A stretch of 64,000 bases of DNA from Candidatus Krumholzibacteriota bacterium (lineage in GTDB: Bacteria; Krumholzibacteriota; Krumholzibacteriia; JAJRXK01), in the NCBI GenBank assembly GCA_029262065.1, contig JAJDAC010000007.1, positions 62,001 through 126,000 on the forward strand. Direction: 5' to 3'. The notes under the pieces are model-generated. The model was not told the origin of the DNA. It did not search any database and saw only the letters and a program-made list of their open reading frames with translations. Each line of letters opens with the position of its first letter. Positions within the stretch are counted from its first letter, which is position 1. Shown one piece after another: positions 9,054 through 18,268 of the stretch. Position numbers and translations under genes: made by a program.

Positions 9054-10084
9054 TGAGCCTTGCTTTCATAGTGGGCCATCAGGCGACCCCAGGGAGTACG
9101 ACGAAACTGGCGCAGCAAACCGCTGCCGACGAACGGGCACCAAAACAGATTCTCATAGGCGCGCGCCAGTTCTGGGCGCGCCCACCAACGACGCGGTCGA
9201 TCCTCGACGGCATTGGACAGATTGCGAGCCACGCGGAAACCGAAATCGACGCCGCGCAGGTCCTCACCACACAGCTCCATCGTATCGAGGTCGACGTTGC
9301 CTTGGCCACTGCGGCCGATCTCTCGCAACCATGGCAGCGAACGCGGATCGAGGCCCATGAGCTGAGCCGCGACGGCATCGACCGCGGCCGGATCGGTGGA
9401 GGCAATCAGGACGTTCTGCAAACTTGGATGCACCGTACGGGGACCCGCACCATCGCCGCACACGGTCCCATCCATCAGAACCAGAATTGGACCAAGCGCA
9501 TCGCGTGCGACCGCAAGGACTTCGGGTGCAATGCGCTCAAACGCCGCGTCCTCGGGCACGTCGCCCATGAGAAGCGACGCCAACGCCAACACCGCCCCCC
9601 CTACGCCAACCCCCCGATGGGTCTTGAGCGAGGGAAGCAGAATCGTCGTCTTACCCTCGACGCCGAGCGGCAGCGGCAATCCGCGGGGAAAGTGTTGCCG
9701 CAGATTGACGTGTTCAGTCTCGATCGACCGCGGTGGACACGAAGCCGCCGAAGGGACCGCCAGCTGAAGCCCCGCGCCACGCAGGACCACATCCAGCCGA
9801 TGCGCCCGCGCGGCCGCTTGTGGATCAAGCCCCTGACGCGGCGTTTCGACGACCTGGATTCGTTCGGCGCCAACGTGGTGGCGATCGAGCGCGCGCAGGA
9901 CGCCATCGAGTTGCCACGGCTGCGTGCCCGTTCCCGGGAACCCCCGATTCCAACCCAGGTCGAGCTTGATTACTGCATCGGCGCCCAGGTGAACCGACGC
10001 GCCCGACATGATCAACGCGCGTTGCGTATCTTCGAGAACCGTCTCTGGAGTTGTACTGAGAACCGCGACCTTCGTGCGCGCCAT
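9050..10084 (-). CDS. DUF362 domain protein
   Basis: The 344-residue protein resembles the DUF362 family: ALIMSGASVHLGADAVIKLDLGWN at the N-terminus, the LPSLKTHRGVGVGGAVLALASL segment (around 165-185) in the place of the family's PK.K.H...T...K core, and a C-terminal NVLIASTDPAAVDAVAAQLMG stretch (about 245-265) that is strongly characteristic. The ferredoxin-like cysteine clusters found in many DUF362 members are absent. The biochemical function is not known. It overlaps ispE by 4 bases and follows the UbiA-type gene by 13 bases, so it probably belongs to the isoprenoid/polyprenyl block. Confidence 0.75.
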   Translation of the reverse strand: MARTKVAVLSTTPETVLEDTQRALIMSGASVHLGADAVIKLDLGWNRGFPGTGTQPWQLDGVLRALDRHHVGAERIQVVETPRQGLDPQAAARAHRLDVVLRGAGLQLAVPSAASCPPRSIETEHVNLRQHFPRGLPLPLGVEGKTTILLPSLKTHRGVGVGGAVLALASLLMGDVPEDAAFERIAPEVLAVARDALGPILVLMDGTVCGDGAGPRTVHPSLQNVLIASTDPAAVDAVAAQLMGLDPRSLPWLREIGRSGQGNVDLDTMELCGEDLRGVDFGFRVARNLSNAVEDRPRRWWARPELARAYENLFWCPFVGSGLLRQFRRTPWGRLMAHYESKAQ

Positions 10085-10097
10085 GAATGCAGCCTCG

Positions 10098-10982
10098 TCA
10101 GTTTCGGGCGTACAGGATCCAGGCCACGCAAAGGATCCAGAGGACCACGGTGGCTAGAATTGATCGATCACTAAGAAGCATCTCAGACGGATCGCCACCC
10201 TTGTCTTCTTCGACCACCAGATAGATGTAGCGACTAAGGCCGAAGAACACGAACGGAATGGTATAGATGAGGTTCTCGGTTCCGAAATGCGCCACCGTGT
10301 CAGGCCAGATGGTGTAGATACTGTAGCTCATGATCGTGACCGCCACGGTAATCGCGGTGAGCCGGTCAACCAGCTGGATACTGTAGTTGCGAAGGCTGGC
10401 TCGGTGCGAGCTGCCCACCGCCATGAGCTCGTGACGGCGCTTGCCGAGCCCCAAAAACAGTGAAAGAAAGAACGTGCACATGAGCAACCAGGCCGAGATG
10501 TCCACACGGGACTCCGGCGTCGAAATGGCTTCGCCACCGGCGATCGCCCGTAGCACGAACCCGGTGGAGATACCCATGACATCGAGAATGACCATGTTTC
10601 GCAGCACGAACGAATACAGGATATTCAGCGTAACGTAGGCCACCGAGACGATGAGGAAATTGGTCCCCAACCGCGACGCAGCAAACAGGCCGACGCTGAA
10701 CAACACAACCAGGGCGCCCCACGCCACCGGCGGCGATAGCGCGCCCGATGCGATCGGCCGGTTCTTCTTGCGCGGGTGCAACGCATCCTGCTCGCGATCC
10801 TTCAGATCGTTCAGCATGTACACCACGCCACTCAACACACAGAAAGTGGCGAAGCCAGCCACCGCCCGCAGCACCAACTCGCGGTCGAACAGATGGAGGG
10901 AAAATATGACGGCCGCGAACAACACCAGGTTCTTCGTCCACTGGCGAGGTCGCATGCTCTGGAGAATGGCAATCAGGGGCAT
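10098..10982 (-). CDS. UbiA-family prenyltransferase, decaprenyl-phosphate phosphoribosyltransferase-like
   Basis: The 294-residue multi-pass membrane protein starts with the RPRQWTKNLVLFA segment typical of the phosphoribosyltransferase branch of UbiA. The aspartate-rich motif NDLKDREQD lies at about residues 58-66 and RKKNRPIASG follows at 71-80. A second Asp-rich region normally found in UbiA enzymes is replaced by the GLGKRRHEL segment, as in this branch. By family knowledge it would attach phosphoribosyl from PRPP to a polyprenyl phosphate, en route to arabinosyl or related donors; DprE1/DprE2 partners are not in the window. It lies directly downstream of the sugar-phosphate transferase gene. 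Confidence 0.82.
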   Translation of the reverse strand: MPLIAILQSMRPRQWTKNLVLFAAVIFSLHLFDRELVLRAVAGFATFCVLSGVVYMLNDLKDREQDALHPRKKNRPIASGALSPPVAWGALVVLFSVGLFAASRLGTNFLIVSVAYVTLNILYSFVLRNMVILDVMGISTGFVLRAIAGGEAISTPESRVDISAWLLMCTFFLSLFLGLGKRRHELMAVGSSHRASLRNYSIQLVDRLTAITVAVTIMSYSIYTIWPDTVAHFGTENLIYTIPFVFFGLSRYIYLVVEEDKGGDPSEMLLSDRSILATVVLWILCVAWILYARN

Positions 10983-11049
10983 GACTCAGCTGGCGGGTTG
11001 CGGGAAAAAAGATCCGGGCAGGGCATCGGTAAGCGCATTGGAAGTCGCA

Positions 11050-12483
11050 CTAGTAGGCATTGTCACCACGAATCACATGGATGACCGTGCGCAGGAGAAT
11101 ACGCAGGTCGAGTCCCAAAGACCAGTTTTCTACATAGTGGAGATCGTAAATGGTTCGCAGCTCAATGGGAGTGTTGCCTCGCAGGCCATTCACCTGGGCC
11201 CAGCCGGTCAACCCGCTCCGCACGCGATGACGCTCGAGATAGCGCGGCACATCGGTCTGGAACTGCTGGGCGAAGTGGGCGCGCTCGGGCCTCGGACCCA
11301 CCAGGCTCATGTCCCCCACCAGGACGTTCCAGAGTTGAGGCAACTCGTCCAGGCTGAAACGTCGCAGGAACGACCCTATCATCGTTTTTCGCGGATCGTC
11401 TTCCACCGTCCACACCGGACCCGATCCCGCCTCAGCGTCTTCGCGCATCGTGCGGAATTTCAGCATGTCAAATGGCCGGTTATCGCGCCCCAGACGCTCC
11501 TGGCGATACAGAATTGATCCCGGCGAGCTTAGACGCACGAGCAACGCGAGCAGGAGCAACACCGGCGACAGCACTACCAGCCCCACCCCCGTCAGCACCA
11601 CGTCCAGCGTGCGCTTGACAATGCGATCAAACCCAGACAAGCCGCTTTCTCGAACGCCCAGCAGGGGAATTCCGGCAATATCGTGCGACCGCATCCGACT
11701 GATCTTCAGCTCGGCGAGGTCGGGCACGAACTGCACGTCCACGTGCTGCGGTCCCAGACGATCAGCCAGCTCTCCCAGCAACACCAGCTGGTGGAACGGC
11801 AGGGTCAGAAGCACCTGGTCGACCGCGTGCTCTTCCACCACGGCTTCCAGATCGTCGATTCCCCCCAACGACGGGGGAACCAGGTATTCGTGATCTGGAT
11901 CCGGCACCGGTTCGGGCTCGCCCGGCAACGAAATACAACCCACGGTGGTGAAACCCAGGCCGGGCATGCGATGGAACGTTTCCAGAATGCGCAGACGCGC
12001 CTGGCTGTTTCCCACCAGCAAGACCCGCGTGATGCCCACGCCGCGGCGGTAGTAGGCGCGCAGCACCGCTCGGGCCAGCACGCGTCCCATGGTCAGAAGT
12101 AGCAGGCTGGTAAGAAAGAACAGACCGAAGAACGAGCGGGAATAGCTGATGCCGCGAAAGAAGAACGCCACCGCCAACACCAACAGACTTCCCAGGATGA
12201 CACCCTTGACCAACCCGTACACGTCTTCGTCGATTCGCTTGCGACGCGAGCTGTCGTATAGGCCCTGGGCGTGAAAGATACCCGCCCAGACGACCAACAG
12301 TCCGAAACTCGTGAGCGTGTAGATGTGCAGGGATGGCACGCCCAGCGGTACCAGGAACCAACCGCTGTGGAACCGCAGCCAGAAGGTGCCCAGGAAGGCG
12401 GCCTCCAACGCTACCATGTCGATCAGCGCGAAGATGGCGGGACGAACCAGGTCGAAACTTCTATCGGGAGGACGCGGTATCAT
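11050..12483 (-). CDS. Polyprenyl-phosphate sugar-1-phosphate transferase (exopolysaccharide initiating enzyme)
   Basis: The 477-residue protein has an N-terminal four-helix membrane region, a central CoA-binding-like Rossmann segment (RVLLVGNSQARLRILE) and a C-terminal bacterial sugar transferase domain with a fifth membrane segment. In the catalytic domain KRTLDVVLTG, YRQERLGRDN..F.M.KFRTM, LDELPQLWNVL.GDMSLVGPRPE and GLTGWAQVNG are all present. It would load the first sugar phosphate onto undecaprenyl phosphate. ATG at 12483 is chosen because it lies one base after the GT4 stop; the frame stays open further upstream within that gene. Confidence 0.93.
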   Translation of the reverse strand: MIPRPPDRSFDLVRPAIFALIDMVALEAAFLGTFWLRFHSGWFLVPLGVPSLHIYTLTSFGLLVVWAGIFHAQGLYDSSRRKRIDEDVYGLVKGVILGSLLVLAVAFFFRGISYSRSFFGLFFLTSLLLLTMGRVLARAVLRAYYRRGVGITRVLLVGNSQARLRILETFHRMPGLGFTTVGCISLPGEPEPVPDPDHEYLVPPSLGGIDDLEAVVEEHAVDQVLLTLPFHQLVLLGELADRLGPQHVDVQFVPDLAELKISRMRSHDIAGIPLLGVRESGLSGFDRIVKRTLDVVLTGVGLVVLSPVLLLLALLVRLSSPGSILYRQERLGRDNRPFDMLKFRTMREDAEAGSGPVWTVEDDPRKTMIGSFLRRFSLDELPQLWNVLVGDMSLVGPRPERAHFAQQFQTDVPRYLERHRVRSGLTGWAQVNGLRGNTPIELRTIYDLHYVENWSLGLDLRILLRTVIHVIRGDNAY

Positions 12484-12484
12484 T

Positions 12485-13681
12485 TCATGGTCTCCGGGAT
12501 TCGCGTACGGGCCCACGCTCGACGGCTTCCTCGAGCGAGGCAGCCAGCTCGTGTTTGAATCGGTCGCGGCTGAACCTCGTCGCATGCTGGCGCAGGGCGG
12601 CTTCGTCCCATGGCTCTTGGCGGGCCTCGAAGCGGTCCAGCGCCTCCACGAGACCATCCACGCCCGCGCGTGGGTAGAGCATGCCCGTAACTCCATCGAC
12701 CACCGTGTCCAGGGCACCACCTTCTCCGAAGGCAATCACCGGCATGCCGCTGGCCATGGCCTCGAGTGGTGTGATGCCGAAGTCCTCCACGTTGGGAAAC
12801 AAGAACGCCCGGTGACGCACCAACCGCTGGCGTAGCTCGTTGTCGTCGACCCGCCCCAACAATTCGATACGATCGCCCACGCCCCATTTCCCGATCAGCG
12901 CCTCGAGCCGCGTCCGCTCGGGCCCGCTACCGGCCACGGCCAGCCGTCGGCCCGATTTTGCGCACGCTTCGACCGCGACATGAACCAGCTTGTACGGTAC
13001 CAGCGCCGAAACCAGAAAGTACGTTTCGTCGCGGGAAGATGCCGATGGAGGCGCCGGGAATGCCTCCAGGTCGACGGGAGGAAACACGACCTCCACGCGA
13101 TTGGCGTCCACGGTGTAGAACCTGCGAATACGATCCTCGACGAAATGGCTGTTGGCCACGAACCGGTCCACTCGATCGCTGGTGGAAGCGTCCCAGGCCC
13201 GCAGACGCTTGGCCTGGCGCGTGACCATCCATCGTTTGAGTCCGCGCATATGTCCAAAGTAGTCTTCGAAACGATCCCACACGTACCGCATGGGCGTATG
13301 GCAGTAGCACACGTGTACCGCATCGGGTCGAACCCGTGCCCCCTTGGCCACGCAGTGACTGCTGCTGACCACGAGGTCATAGGCTGAAAGATCCAACCCG
13401 TCGATCCAAGTGGGGAAGAACGGCAGCATGTAGCGATAGTAGCGGGCGATACCAGGCAGTCGGTTCATCCACGACGCACGGACCCGACGACGTTCGATCG
13501 TGGGATGGGTCGAGCCGGGCACGAACACCAACGTGAAGAGGTCGGCCTGGGGAAAAAGCTCTCCCATGACCTCGAGGACCTTTTCACCGCCTCGAAAGCC
13601 CGTGAGCCAATCGTGCACGAGGGCCACCCTGAGCCCGCGAGCCCAAGGAAGATCCGACTCAATCGGGGCCGCACTCACCAT
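12485..13681 (-). CDS. Glycosyltransferase family 4 protein
   Basis: This is a GT-B fold retaining glycosyltransferase of about 398 residues. The N-terminal domain has LRVALVHDWLTGFRGGEKVL and the CYCHTPMRYVWD segment. The C-terminal domain has RLAVAGSGPERTRLEAL, and FLFPNVEDFGITPLEAMASGMPVIAFGEGG contains the GT4 E-x7-E signature. It probably extends the lipid-linked sugar made by the next gene. Three Met codons at the start (13696, 13687, 13681) all overlap the recX stop; the third is used here. Substrate unknown. Confidence 0.9.
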   Translation of the reverse strand: MVSAAPIESDLPWARGLRVALVHDWLTGFRGGEKVLEVMGELFPQADLFTLVFVPGSTHPTIERRRVRASWMNRLPGIARYYRYMLPFFPTWIDGLDLSAYDLVVSSSHCVAKGARVRPDAVHVCYCHTPMRYVWDRFEDYFGHMRGLKRWMVTRQAKRLRAWDASTSDRVDRFVANSHFVEDRIRRFYTVDANRVEVVFPPVDLEAFPAPPSASSRDETYFLVSALVPYKLVHVAVEACAKSGRRLAVAGSGPERTRLEALIGKWGVGDRIELLGRVDDNELRQRLVRHRAFLFPNVEDFGITPLEAMASGMPVIAFGEGGALDTVVDGVTGMLYPRAGVDGLVEALDRFEARQEPWDEAALRQHATRFSRDRFKHELAASLEEAVERGPVRESRRP

Positions 13682-14321
13682 CGTCATCCAGACCATCCAG
13701 GATCAGGCGCCGCGCCAACGAATCGGGAAAACCCCGCGAGGCCAGGAAACGGACCGCCCGAGCGCGACCTTTGGGCTCGTCCACCGAGTACTTTCTAGAA
13801 CCCAGTGCCTGCTTCGCAAGTGCCAATTCGTTGAACTCGCTGAACGTCGCGTCGAGGGCCGCGGCCACGTGGTCGCTGCTGATGCTTTTCTGCCTCAACT
13901 GGGAGCGAAGCCATCGCCGCCCCACTGGCCGACGACGAATCTGGTCGCGGCAGTAGAGCATGGCGAAGTGGAGGTCGTCGACCAGTCCTTGGCGCTCGCA
14001 CTGCTCGAGTACGGCATCCACCGCCGGTTCTGAGAGTCCCCGGCCCAGGAGCTTCGTGCGGAGTCCATCGCGGGGGTAGGCCCGCCGTGCCAGGAGCTCC
14101 AGGGCGGATCGAGCCGCCGTCTTGCGTTCCGCCGCCAGCTCGAGGGCAGCGCGACGCTCGGCCCCCACGCTGCCACCCACGACCAGATCAGCCGCCTCAG
14201 GTGCGTCAGGGGCGACCTCAAAGGTCGCCCCATCAGAGAGTCCCACCGTCAGGCAGTTGCCGACTTCGTCGTGGATCAGAGCCCGGACGACTTCGCTGTC
14301 GACGCCGAGCTCGGGCTTCAC
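13659..14321 (-). CDS. recX: Regulatory protein RecX
   Basis: The 220-residue, helix-rich protein has the three-helix repeats of Rec[24 protein letters not shown], then [32 protein letters not shown], then [20 protein letters not shown]. RecX binds the groove of RecA filaments and limits recombinase activity. The N-terminal 60 residues (Asp/Glu-rich, with [11 protein letters not shown]) form a small beta region seen in some longer RecX proteins. The start overlaps the recA stop by 4 bases. Confidence 0.88.
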   Translation of the reverse strand: MKPELGVDSEVVRALIHDEVGNCLTVGLSDGATFEVAPDAPEAADLVVGGSVGAERRAALELAAERKTAARSALELLARRAYPRDGLRTKLLGRGLSEPAVDAVLEQCERQGLVDDLHFAMLYCRDQIRRRPVGRRWLRSQLRQKSISSDHVAAALDATFSEFNELALAKQALGSRKYSVDEPKGRARAVRFLASRGFPDSLARRLILDGLDDDGECGPD

Positions 14322-15499
14322 GCCGAGGCCGTGCGAGACCGTGGCTTGCCAGCGGCGACCGGCGCTGCCGCGGCGGCCGCCGGCGCAGCTGCAGCGGGTT
14401 TCGCCTCGGCCTTGCTATCCTTGTCGACCTTGGCCGTGCCGTCACCGTTTCCGTTCTTGGACTTGTCGGCGCTGACTTTGCCATGACTGGCCAACTGGAT
14501 GCCGTAATGGTCGAACACCTCGCGCTCGATGCGACTGCGCAGATCGGCGTTCTCTTTCAGGAACAGACGAACGTTCTCGCGCCCCTGGCCCAAACGCTCT
14601 TCGCCGTAACTGAACCAGGCGCCGCTCTTGCGCACGACTTCGGCCTCGACGCCCAGGTCGATCAGGTCGCCCTCGCGGGAAATGCCTTCGCCGTAGAGAA
14701 TGTCGAACTCGGTCTTGCGGAAAGGCGGCGCGACCTTGTTCTTCACCACTTTGACCCGAACGCGACTACCGGTAACGATTTCACCCTCGGTAATGGCACC
14801 GATACGACGGATATCCAGACGCACGGAAGAATAGAACTTCAGGGCGTTGCCACCCGACGTGGTTTCGGGGTTACCGAACATGACGCCGATCTTCATGCGG
14901 ATCTGGTTGGTAAACATAACCAACGTGTTCGTCTTCTTGATGGCGCCCGTGAGCTTGCGTAACGCCTGGCTCATGAGGCGCGCCTGCAGACCGACGTGGG
15001 CATCGCCCATCTCGCCCTCGATTTCGGCGCGGGGCACGAGAGCGGCCACCGAATCGATCACGATGACGTCCACGGCTCCGCTTCGGACGAGCATCTCGGT
15101 GATCTCCAACGCCTGTTCACCGGTATCTGGCTGCGACACCAACAAGTTGTCGATATCTACGCCCAGCTTGCGTGCATAGATGGGATCGACCGCGTGCTCG
15201 GCGTCGATGAACGCCGCCGTGCCACCGGCGGCCTGACAGTTGGCGACGACCGACAGACACACGGTGGTCTTACCGCTGCCTTCGGGGCCGAAGATCTCGA
15301 CCACGCGACCGCGCGGCAACCCTCCTACTCCCAGGGCAACATCGAGTGCCAGACTTCCGGTGGAAACCGGGTCCACCACATCATCGACGGCACCTTCGTC
15401 GCCCATACGAATGAGGGCGCCTTTTCCGTATTGTTTTTCGATCTGGGCTCGCGTCAGTTGCAGCGCCTGTAGGCGCTCATCACGGGGATCCTTGGCCAT
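14318..15499 (-). CDS. recA: Recombinase RecA
   Basis: The 393-residue recombinase is central to homologous recombination and the SOS response. Walker [10 protein letters not shown] is at residues 71-79, the catalytic Glu lies in [10 protein letters not shown], Walker B is [22 protein letters not shown], and loop L2 ([19 protein letters not shown]) and the C-terminal domain are intact. After residue 345 the tail is Lys/Asp-rich and then Ala/Pro-rich, a common but variable feature. It lies between the ThpR-like gene and recX. A perfect palindrome upstream (15566-15584) may be the SOS operator. Confidence 0.98.
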   Translation of the reverse strand: MAKDPRDERLQALQLTRAQIEKQYGKGALIRMGDEGAVDDVVDPVSTGSLALDVALGVGGLPRGRVVEIFGPEGSGKTTVCLSVVANCQAAGGTAAFIDAEHAVDPIYARKLGVDIDNLLVSQPDTGEQALEITEMLVRSGAVDVIVIDSVAALVPRAEIEGEMGDAHVGLQARLMSQALRKLTGAIKKTNTLVMFTNQIRMKIGVMFGNPETTSGGNALKFYSSVRLDIRRIGAITEGEIVTGSRVRVKVVKNKVAPPFRKTEFDILYGEGISREGDLIDLGVEAEVVRKSGAWFSYGEERLGQGRENVRLFLKENADLRSRIEREVFDHYGIQLASHGKVSADKSKNGNGDGTAKVDKDSKAEAKPAAAAPAAAAAAPVAAGKPRSRTASA

Positions 15500-15565
15500 T
15501 GCCGATGCCTTTCTTGGGAAGCCTGCGTCCCGACCATCGGCCGGAACAGACTACGTAACCTATGT

Positions 15566-15584
15566 GTTGGGAACACTTCCCAAC
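15566..15584 (-). promoter_or_regulatory. Perfect palindrome upstream of recA, candidate LexA/SOS operator
   Basis: GTTGGGAA-CAC-TTCCCAAC is an inverted repeat with 8-bp arms, centred about 75 bases before the recA start. Position and symmetry fit a repressor operator, and LexA boxes differ widely among phyla. No lexA gene or second copy of this palindrome was noticed in the window. Confidence 0.5.
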
Positions 15585-15736
15585 CCGAATCCGGGAGGTC
15601 GATCTGGGAGAATGCCGGGCCAATTTCGCTCGTGGGGTTAGCGAAAGAGTGGGGTTACCCGACCAACGCGGCGGCAATGTAGCATGGCCCCGGGCCTACT
15701 TCAACCCCGAAAAGAAACATTTGTTTGGACCCGGGT

Positions 15737-16291
15737 TCAACCACCCGAGGCGGGCAGCTTGCCGCTGTGGATCTCCTGGAACGAGCCGTCCTCGGCCACC
15801 CGGTAGACTCCCATGGCCTTGATCGTCATCTCGATTCGGATCCGATGCACCAGCGCCTGCATACGCAGGCGATCGAGATCGGCCAGACGATCGAAGGTGG
15901 CGACGCGCAGCAACGGACGCCACGGTTCCTCGTAGCTCAGCGAAACCCGGTTACCCACCCGCTCGCCGAACGAGAAGGTCATGGCCTGGAGCATGCCGGC
16001 GTTTTCCTGCACCGGCACGATCAGGTGCGTCTTACCCTTCCCCCCGGCCACGAAATCGACATTCCCCAACTGGACCTTGAATCCCTGGTGCGCATTGGTC
16101 GCCTTGGCCAGAGCCACCTCGACCCGCTCGGCGTTCGCATCGACTTCGCCAGCGTCCAGATCGGCCAGGTGGATACGAAGCGCGGCGTCGGGAAGCCACG
16201 ATCCCGAAGCGACGCCCTCGATATCGGCACGAAGTTCGGCGAAGGCCGGGTAGACCTTATCGAGAACGGGTACGGTGAGAACGGTCTGCAT
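15737..16291 (-). CDS. Degenerate ThpR/LigT-family (2H phosphoesterase-like) protein
   Basis: The 184-residue product has the length and layout of RNA 2',3'-cyclic phosphodiesterase ThpR, and sits between cinA and recA where thpR is often found. The segment RIHLADLDAGEVDANAERV matches the region around the first HxTx motif, but Thr is Ala (His41, Ala43). The second motif appears as RPLLRV around residues 125-130, with the catalytic His replaced by Leu127 and Thr by Arg129. It is therefore probably not an active 2H phosphodiesterase. The ATG at 16291 is used; the longer frame would run into cinA. Confidence 0.6.
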   Translation of the reverse strand: MQTVLTVPVLDKVYPAFAELRADIEGVASGSWLPDAALRIHLADLDAGEVDANAERVEVALAKATNAHQGFKVQLGNVDFVAGGKGKTHLIVPVQENAGMLQAMTFSFGERVGNRVSLSYEEPWRPLLRVATFDRLADLDRLRMQALVHRIRIEMTIKAMGVYRVAEDGSFQEIHSGKLPASGG

Positions 16292-16368
16292 GAAACGTGG
16301 CTCCGAAAGTCCAGAGGAGGGCGGCAAACGCCACCGAGAATGCCGTTTCGGCGTAGGTTCGTCCAGTC

Positions 16369-17601
16369 CTAGCGGGCCTGGGAACGAATCTGCTCGAATA
16401 ACAGGCCCAGGGCACTCCCCACCGCCCACTGACGGTTCTGGTCGCGATCGCCGGGCAGCCGTAGTTCCAGAGCCCGCTCACCCTGGCTGTGCGACAGGCC
16501 AAGCCACACGGTGCCCACGGGCTTGTCCTCGGTGCCACCGCCGGGACCGGCGACACCGGTGATCGAAACACCCCAGTCGGCGTCCAGCCGGTCGCGCACG
16601 CCCCGCGCCATGGCCAACGCCACCGGCTCACTGACCGCGCCGTGCTCCTGCACGAGCACGGCGGGCACTCCCAGTTGGTTGGTCTTCACCGCGTTCGAAT
16701 ACGCTACCACCGCACCGACGAACACGTCACTGGAACCCGGTGCGTCGGTCATGACCTTGCTCAACAAGCCGCCCGTGCACGACTCCGCCGCCGCCAGCGT
16801 CTCTCCACGTGAGCGCAGCGAATCCAGGATCACGTCGGGCAACGATACGCCTTCCTCGGCGTAGATCCGATCGCCAATCATGTGCTTCAGCTCATCGCGC
16901 ACCGACGTCAGGTCCTGGTCGGGCGATGAGCCCACGGCCAACACATCCACGCCGAAGTCGTGGACGCAGAACGCCACCTCAATGCCGTCGTGCGCGTCCA
17001 CGGCCTTGACCACGCGTTGAGCCAGCGTCGACTCCGCCGTGCGCAGGACCCGGAGTCGAATGCGAGCGGGAGCCTGGCCGCCAAGCCGCGGTCGCAGCAT
17101 CTCGCGTACCGAATCGCTCCACATCCGACGCATCTCGGACGGCACGCCAGGCACCAGAATCACGGCCACGTCGCCCACCTCATGCCACAAACCGGGCGCG
17201 CTGCCAATCGGGTTGGGAATGGAGCGTCCCGTCGGCGTACGCATGGCCTGTTGGAGGTTGTTGGAAGTCATGTGTCGTCCGCGCGATTCGAAACGCGCCG
17301 TCAACGTGGCCACCAGTTCGTCGTCGAGCACCAGCTCTTCGCCCGCGAACTGCGCCAAGGCTTCACGCGTGAGATCGTCGGGGGTGGGACCCAACCCACC
17401 GGACACCACAACCGCGGAGGCACGCTTGCAGGCCCGGTCCAACGCTTCGGCGATACGACCCTGATCGTCGGCCACGACCTCGAGTGACACGACGCGACCG
17501 CGCATGGCCGCGACTTCCTCGATCAGAAACCGGCTATTGGATTCGGCGACCCGGCCGTCGAGCAGCTCGTCGCCCACCATGATCAGAGCGAGTCGACTCA
17601 C
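16369..17601 (-). CDS. cinA: CinA family protein (competence/damage-inducible, NMN amidohydrolase type)
   Basis: The 410-residue two-domain protein begins with a molybdopterin-binding-like domain (ALIMVGDELLDGRVAESNS, VVVSGGLGPTPDDLTREA, VPGVPSEM), the ADP-ribose pyrophosphatase module of CinA. It ends with the CinA C-terminal deamidase domain (LAAAESCTGGLLSKVMTD, GAVVAYSNAVKTNQLGV, VSITGVAGPGGGTEDKPVGTVW), including the nucleophile Ser in AESCTGG. It is involved in NAD recycling and is often linked to recA. GTG at 17601 overlaps the pgpA stop by 4 bases and begins right at the homology. Confidence 0.95.
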   Translation of the reverse strand: MSRLALIMVGDELLDGRVAESNSRFLIEEVAAMRGRVVSLEVVADDQGRIAEALDRACKRASAVVVSGGLGPTPDDLTREALAQFAGEELVLDDELVATLTARFESRGRHMTSNNLQQAMRTPTGRSIPNPIGSAPGLWHEVGDVAVILVPGVPSEMRRMWSDSVREMLRPRLGGQAPARIRLRVLRTAESTLAQRVVKAVDAHDGIEVAFCVHDFGVDVLAVGSSPDQDLTSVRDELKHMIGDRIYAEEGVSLPDVILDSLRSRGETLAAAESCTGGLLSKVMTDAPGSSDVFVGAVVAYSNAVKTNQLGVPAVLVQEHGAVSEPVALAMARGVRDRLDADWGVSITGVAGPGGGTEDKPVGTVWLGLSHSQGERALELRLPGDRDQNRQWAVGSALGLLFEQIRSQAR

Positions 17602-18062
17602 AACCCCACCTGCGGCGCGAGCCACAGGAAAACGGCCATGGCCAACCGGGTGTAGATTCCCGCCATGACGTCGTCGGCCATGATCCCCCAACCGCCCGGA
17701 AACGATTCGAAGCTGCGCGCAGGCGGTGGCTTCACCACATCGAAGATGCGAAACAGCACGAAGGCCACCAGGACGTTCAGCGCGGTCATCGGTATCGCAA
17801 GCAGGCCAATGACCATGCCGGCTACCTCGTCGGCGGTGGCCTGCTTGGGGTCCTCACCGTACTCGCGCTCGAGCGCGCCGCAGGCCGGAACACCCAGCAC
17901 CAGGAACACGGCCAGGAACACGAGTTGGGGAACCAGCTCGTGCAGTGGTGACACCAGGTAGAACAGTATGGCCACGGCCAGGCTGGTCCACGTGGCCGGA
18001 ATGACGGGGATGTGTCCCACGCCGAAGAAGGTGCCGATGGCATGTGCGAATAGTCTGGGCAT
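17598..18062 (-). CDS. pgpA: Phosphatidylglycerophosphatase A
   Basis: The 154-residue membrane protein has the PgpA signatures GTFFGVGHIPVIPATWTS at the N-terminus, the metal site DEVAGM in the middle, FRIFDVVKPPPA, and GGWGIMADDVMAGIY near the C-terminus, with about four membrane segments. It dephosphorylates phosphatidylglycerophosphate in phosphatidylglycerol synthesis. The Met at 18062 (MPRLFAH) is preferred to the one 12 codons upstream because the family homology starts there. First gene of pgpA-cinA-thpR-like-recA-recX. Confidence 0.94.
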   Translation of the reverse strand: MPRLFAHAIGTFFGVGHIPVIPATWTSLAVAILFYLVSPLHELVPQLVFLAVFLVLGVPACGALEREYGEDPKQATADEVAGMVIGLLAIPMTALNVLVAFVLFRIFDVVKPPPARSFESFPGGWGIMADDVMAGIYTRLAMAVFLWLAPQVGL

Positions 18063-18123
18063 GGCGGGCAGGTTAGGGAGGCCCGAGGCGGCGGTCAAGG
18101 GCAGTGGCTCACGGGCAAAAATA

Positions 18124-18173
18124 AAGGGCCTCTCGACCCGGACCCGGCATATAGCCGGCGGGGAGAGGCCCTT
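18124..18173 (-). terminator. Rho-independent terminator after mglA
   Basis: Perfect 11-bp arms (AAGGGCCTCTC at 18124-18134, GAGAGGCCCTT at 18163-18173) are followed on the minus strand by TTATTTTTG. The loop contains a further CCGGC/GCCGG stem. It closes the dnaX-ybaB-recR-mglB-mglA series. Confidence 0.85.
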
Positions 18174-18268
18174 CGCCCGTCGTTTGGAAACCGCGGACTT
18201 GCCCCGCCCTCCCGCCCGAGCCCGCGCGGGAACTGGCTAGAGAGCGAATCGCACGAGCTCGCGCGGTC

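Noticed and set aside
9038-10174. Plus-strand open frame of 378 codons
   Set aside because: Antisense to the DUF362 gene, which has family-like motifs and an overlap with ispE.
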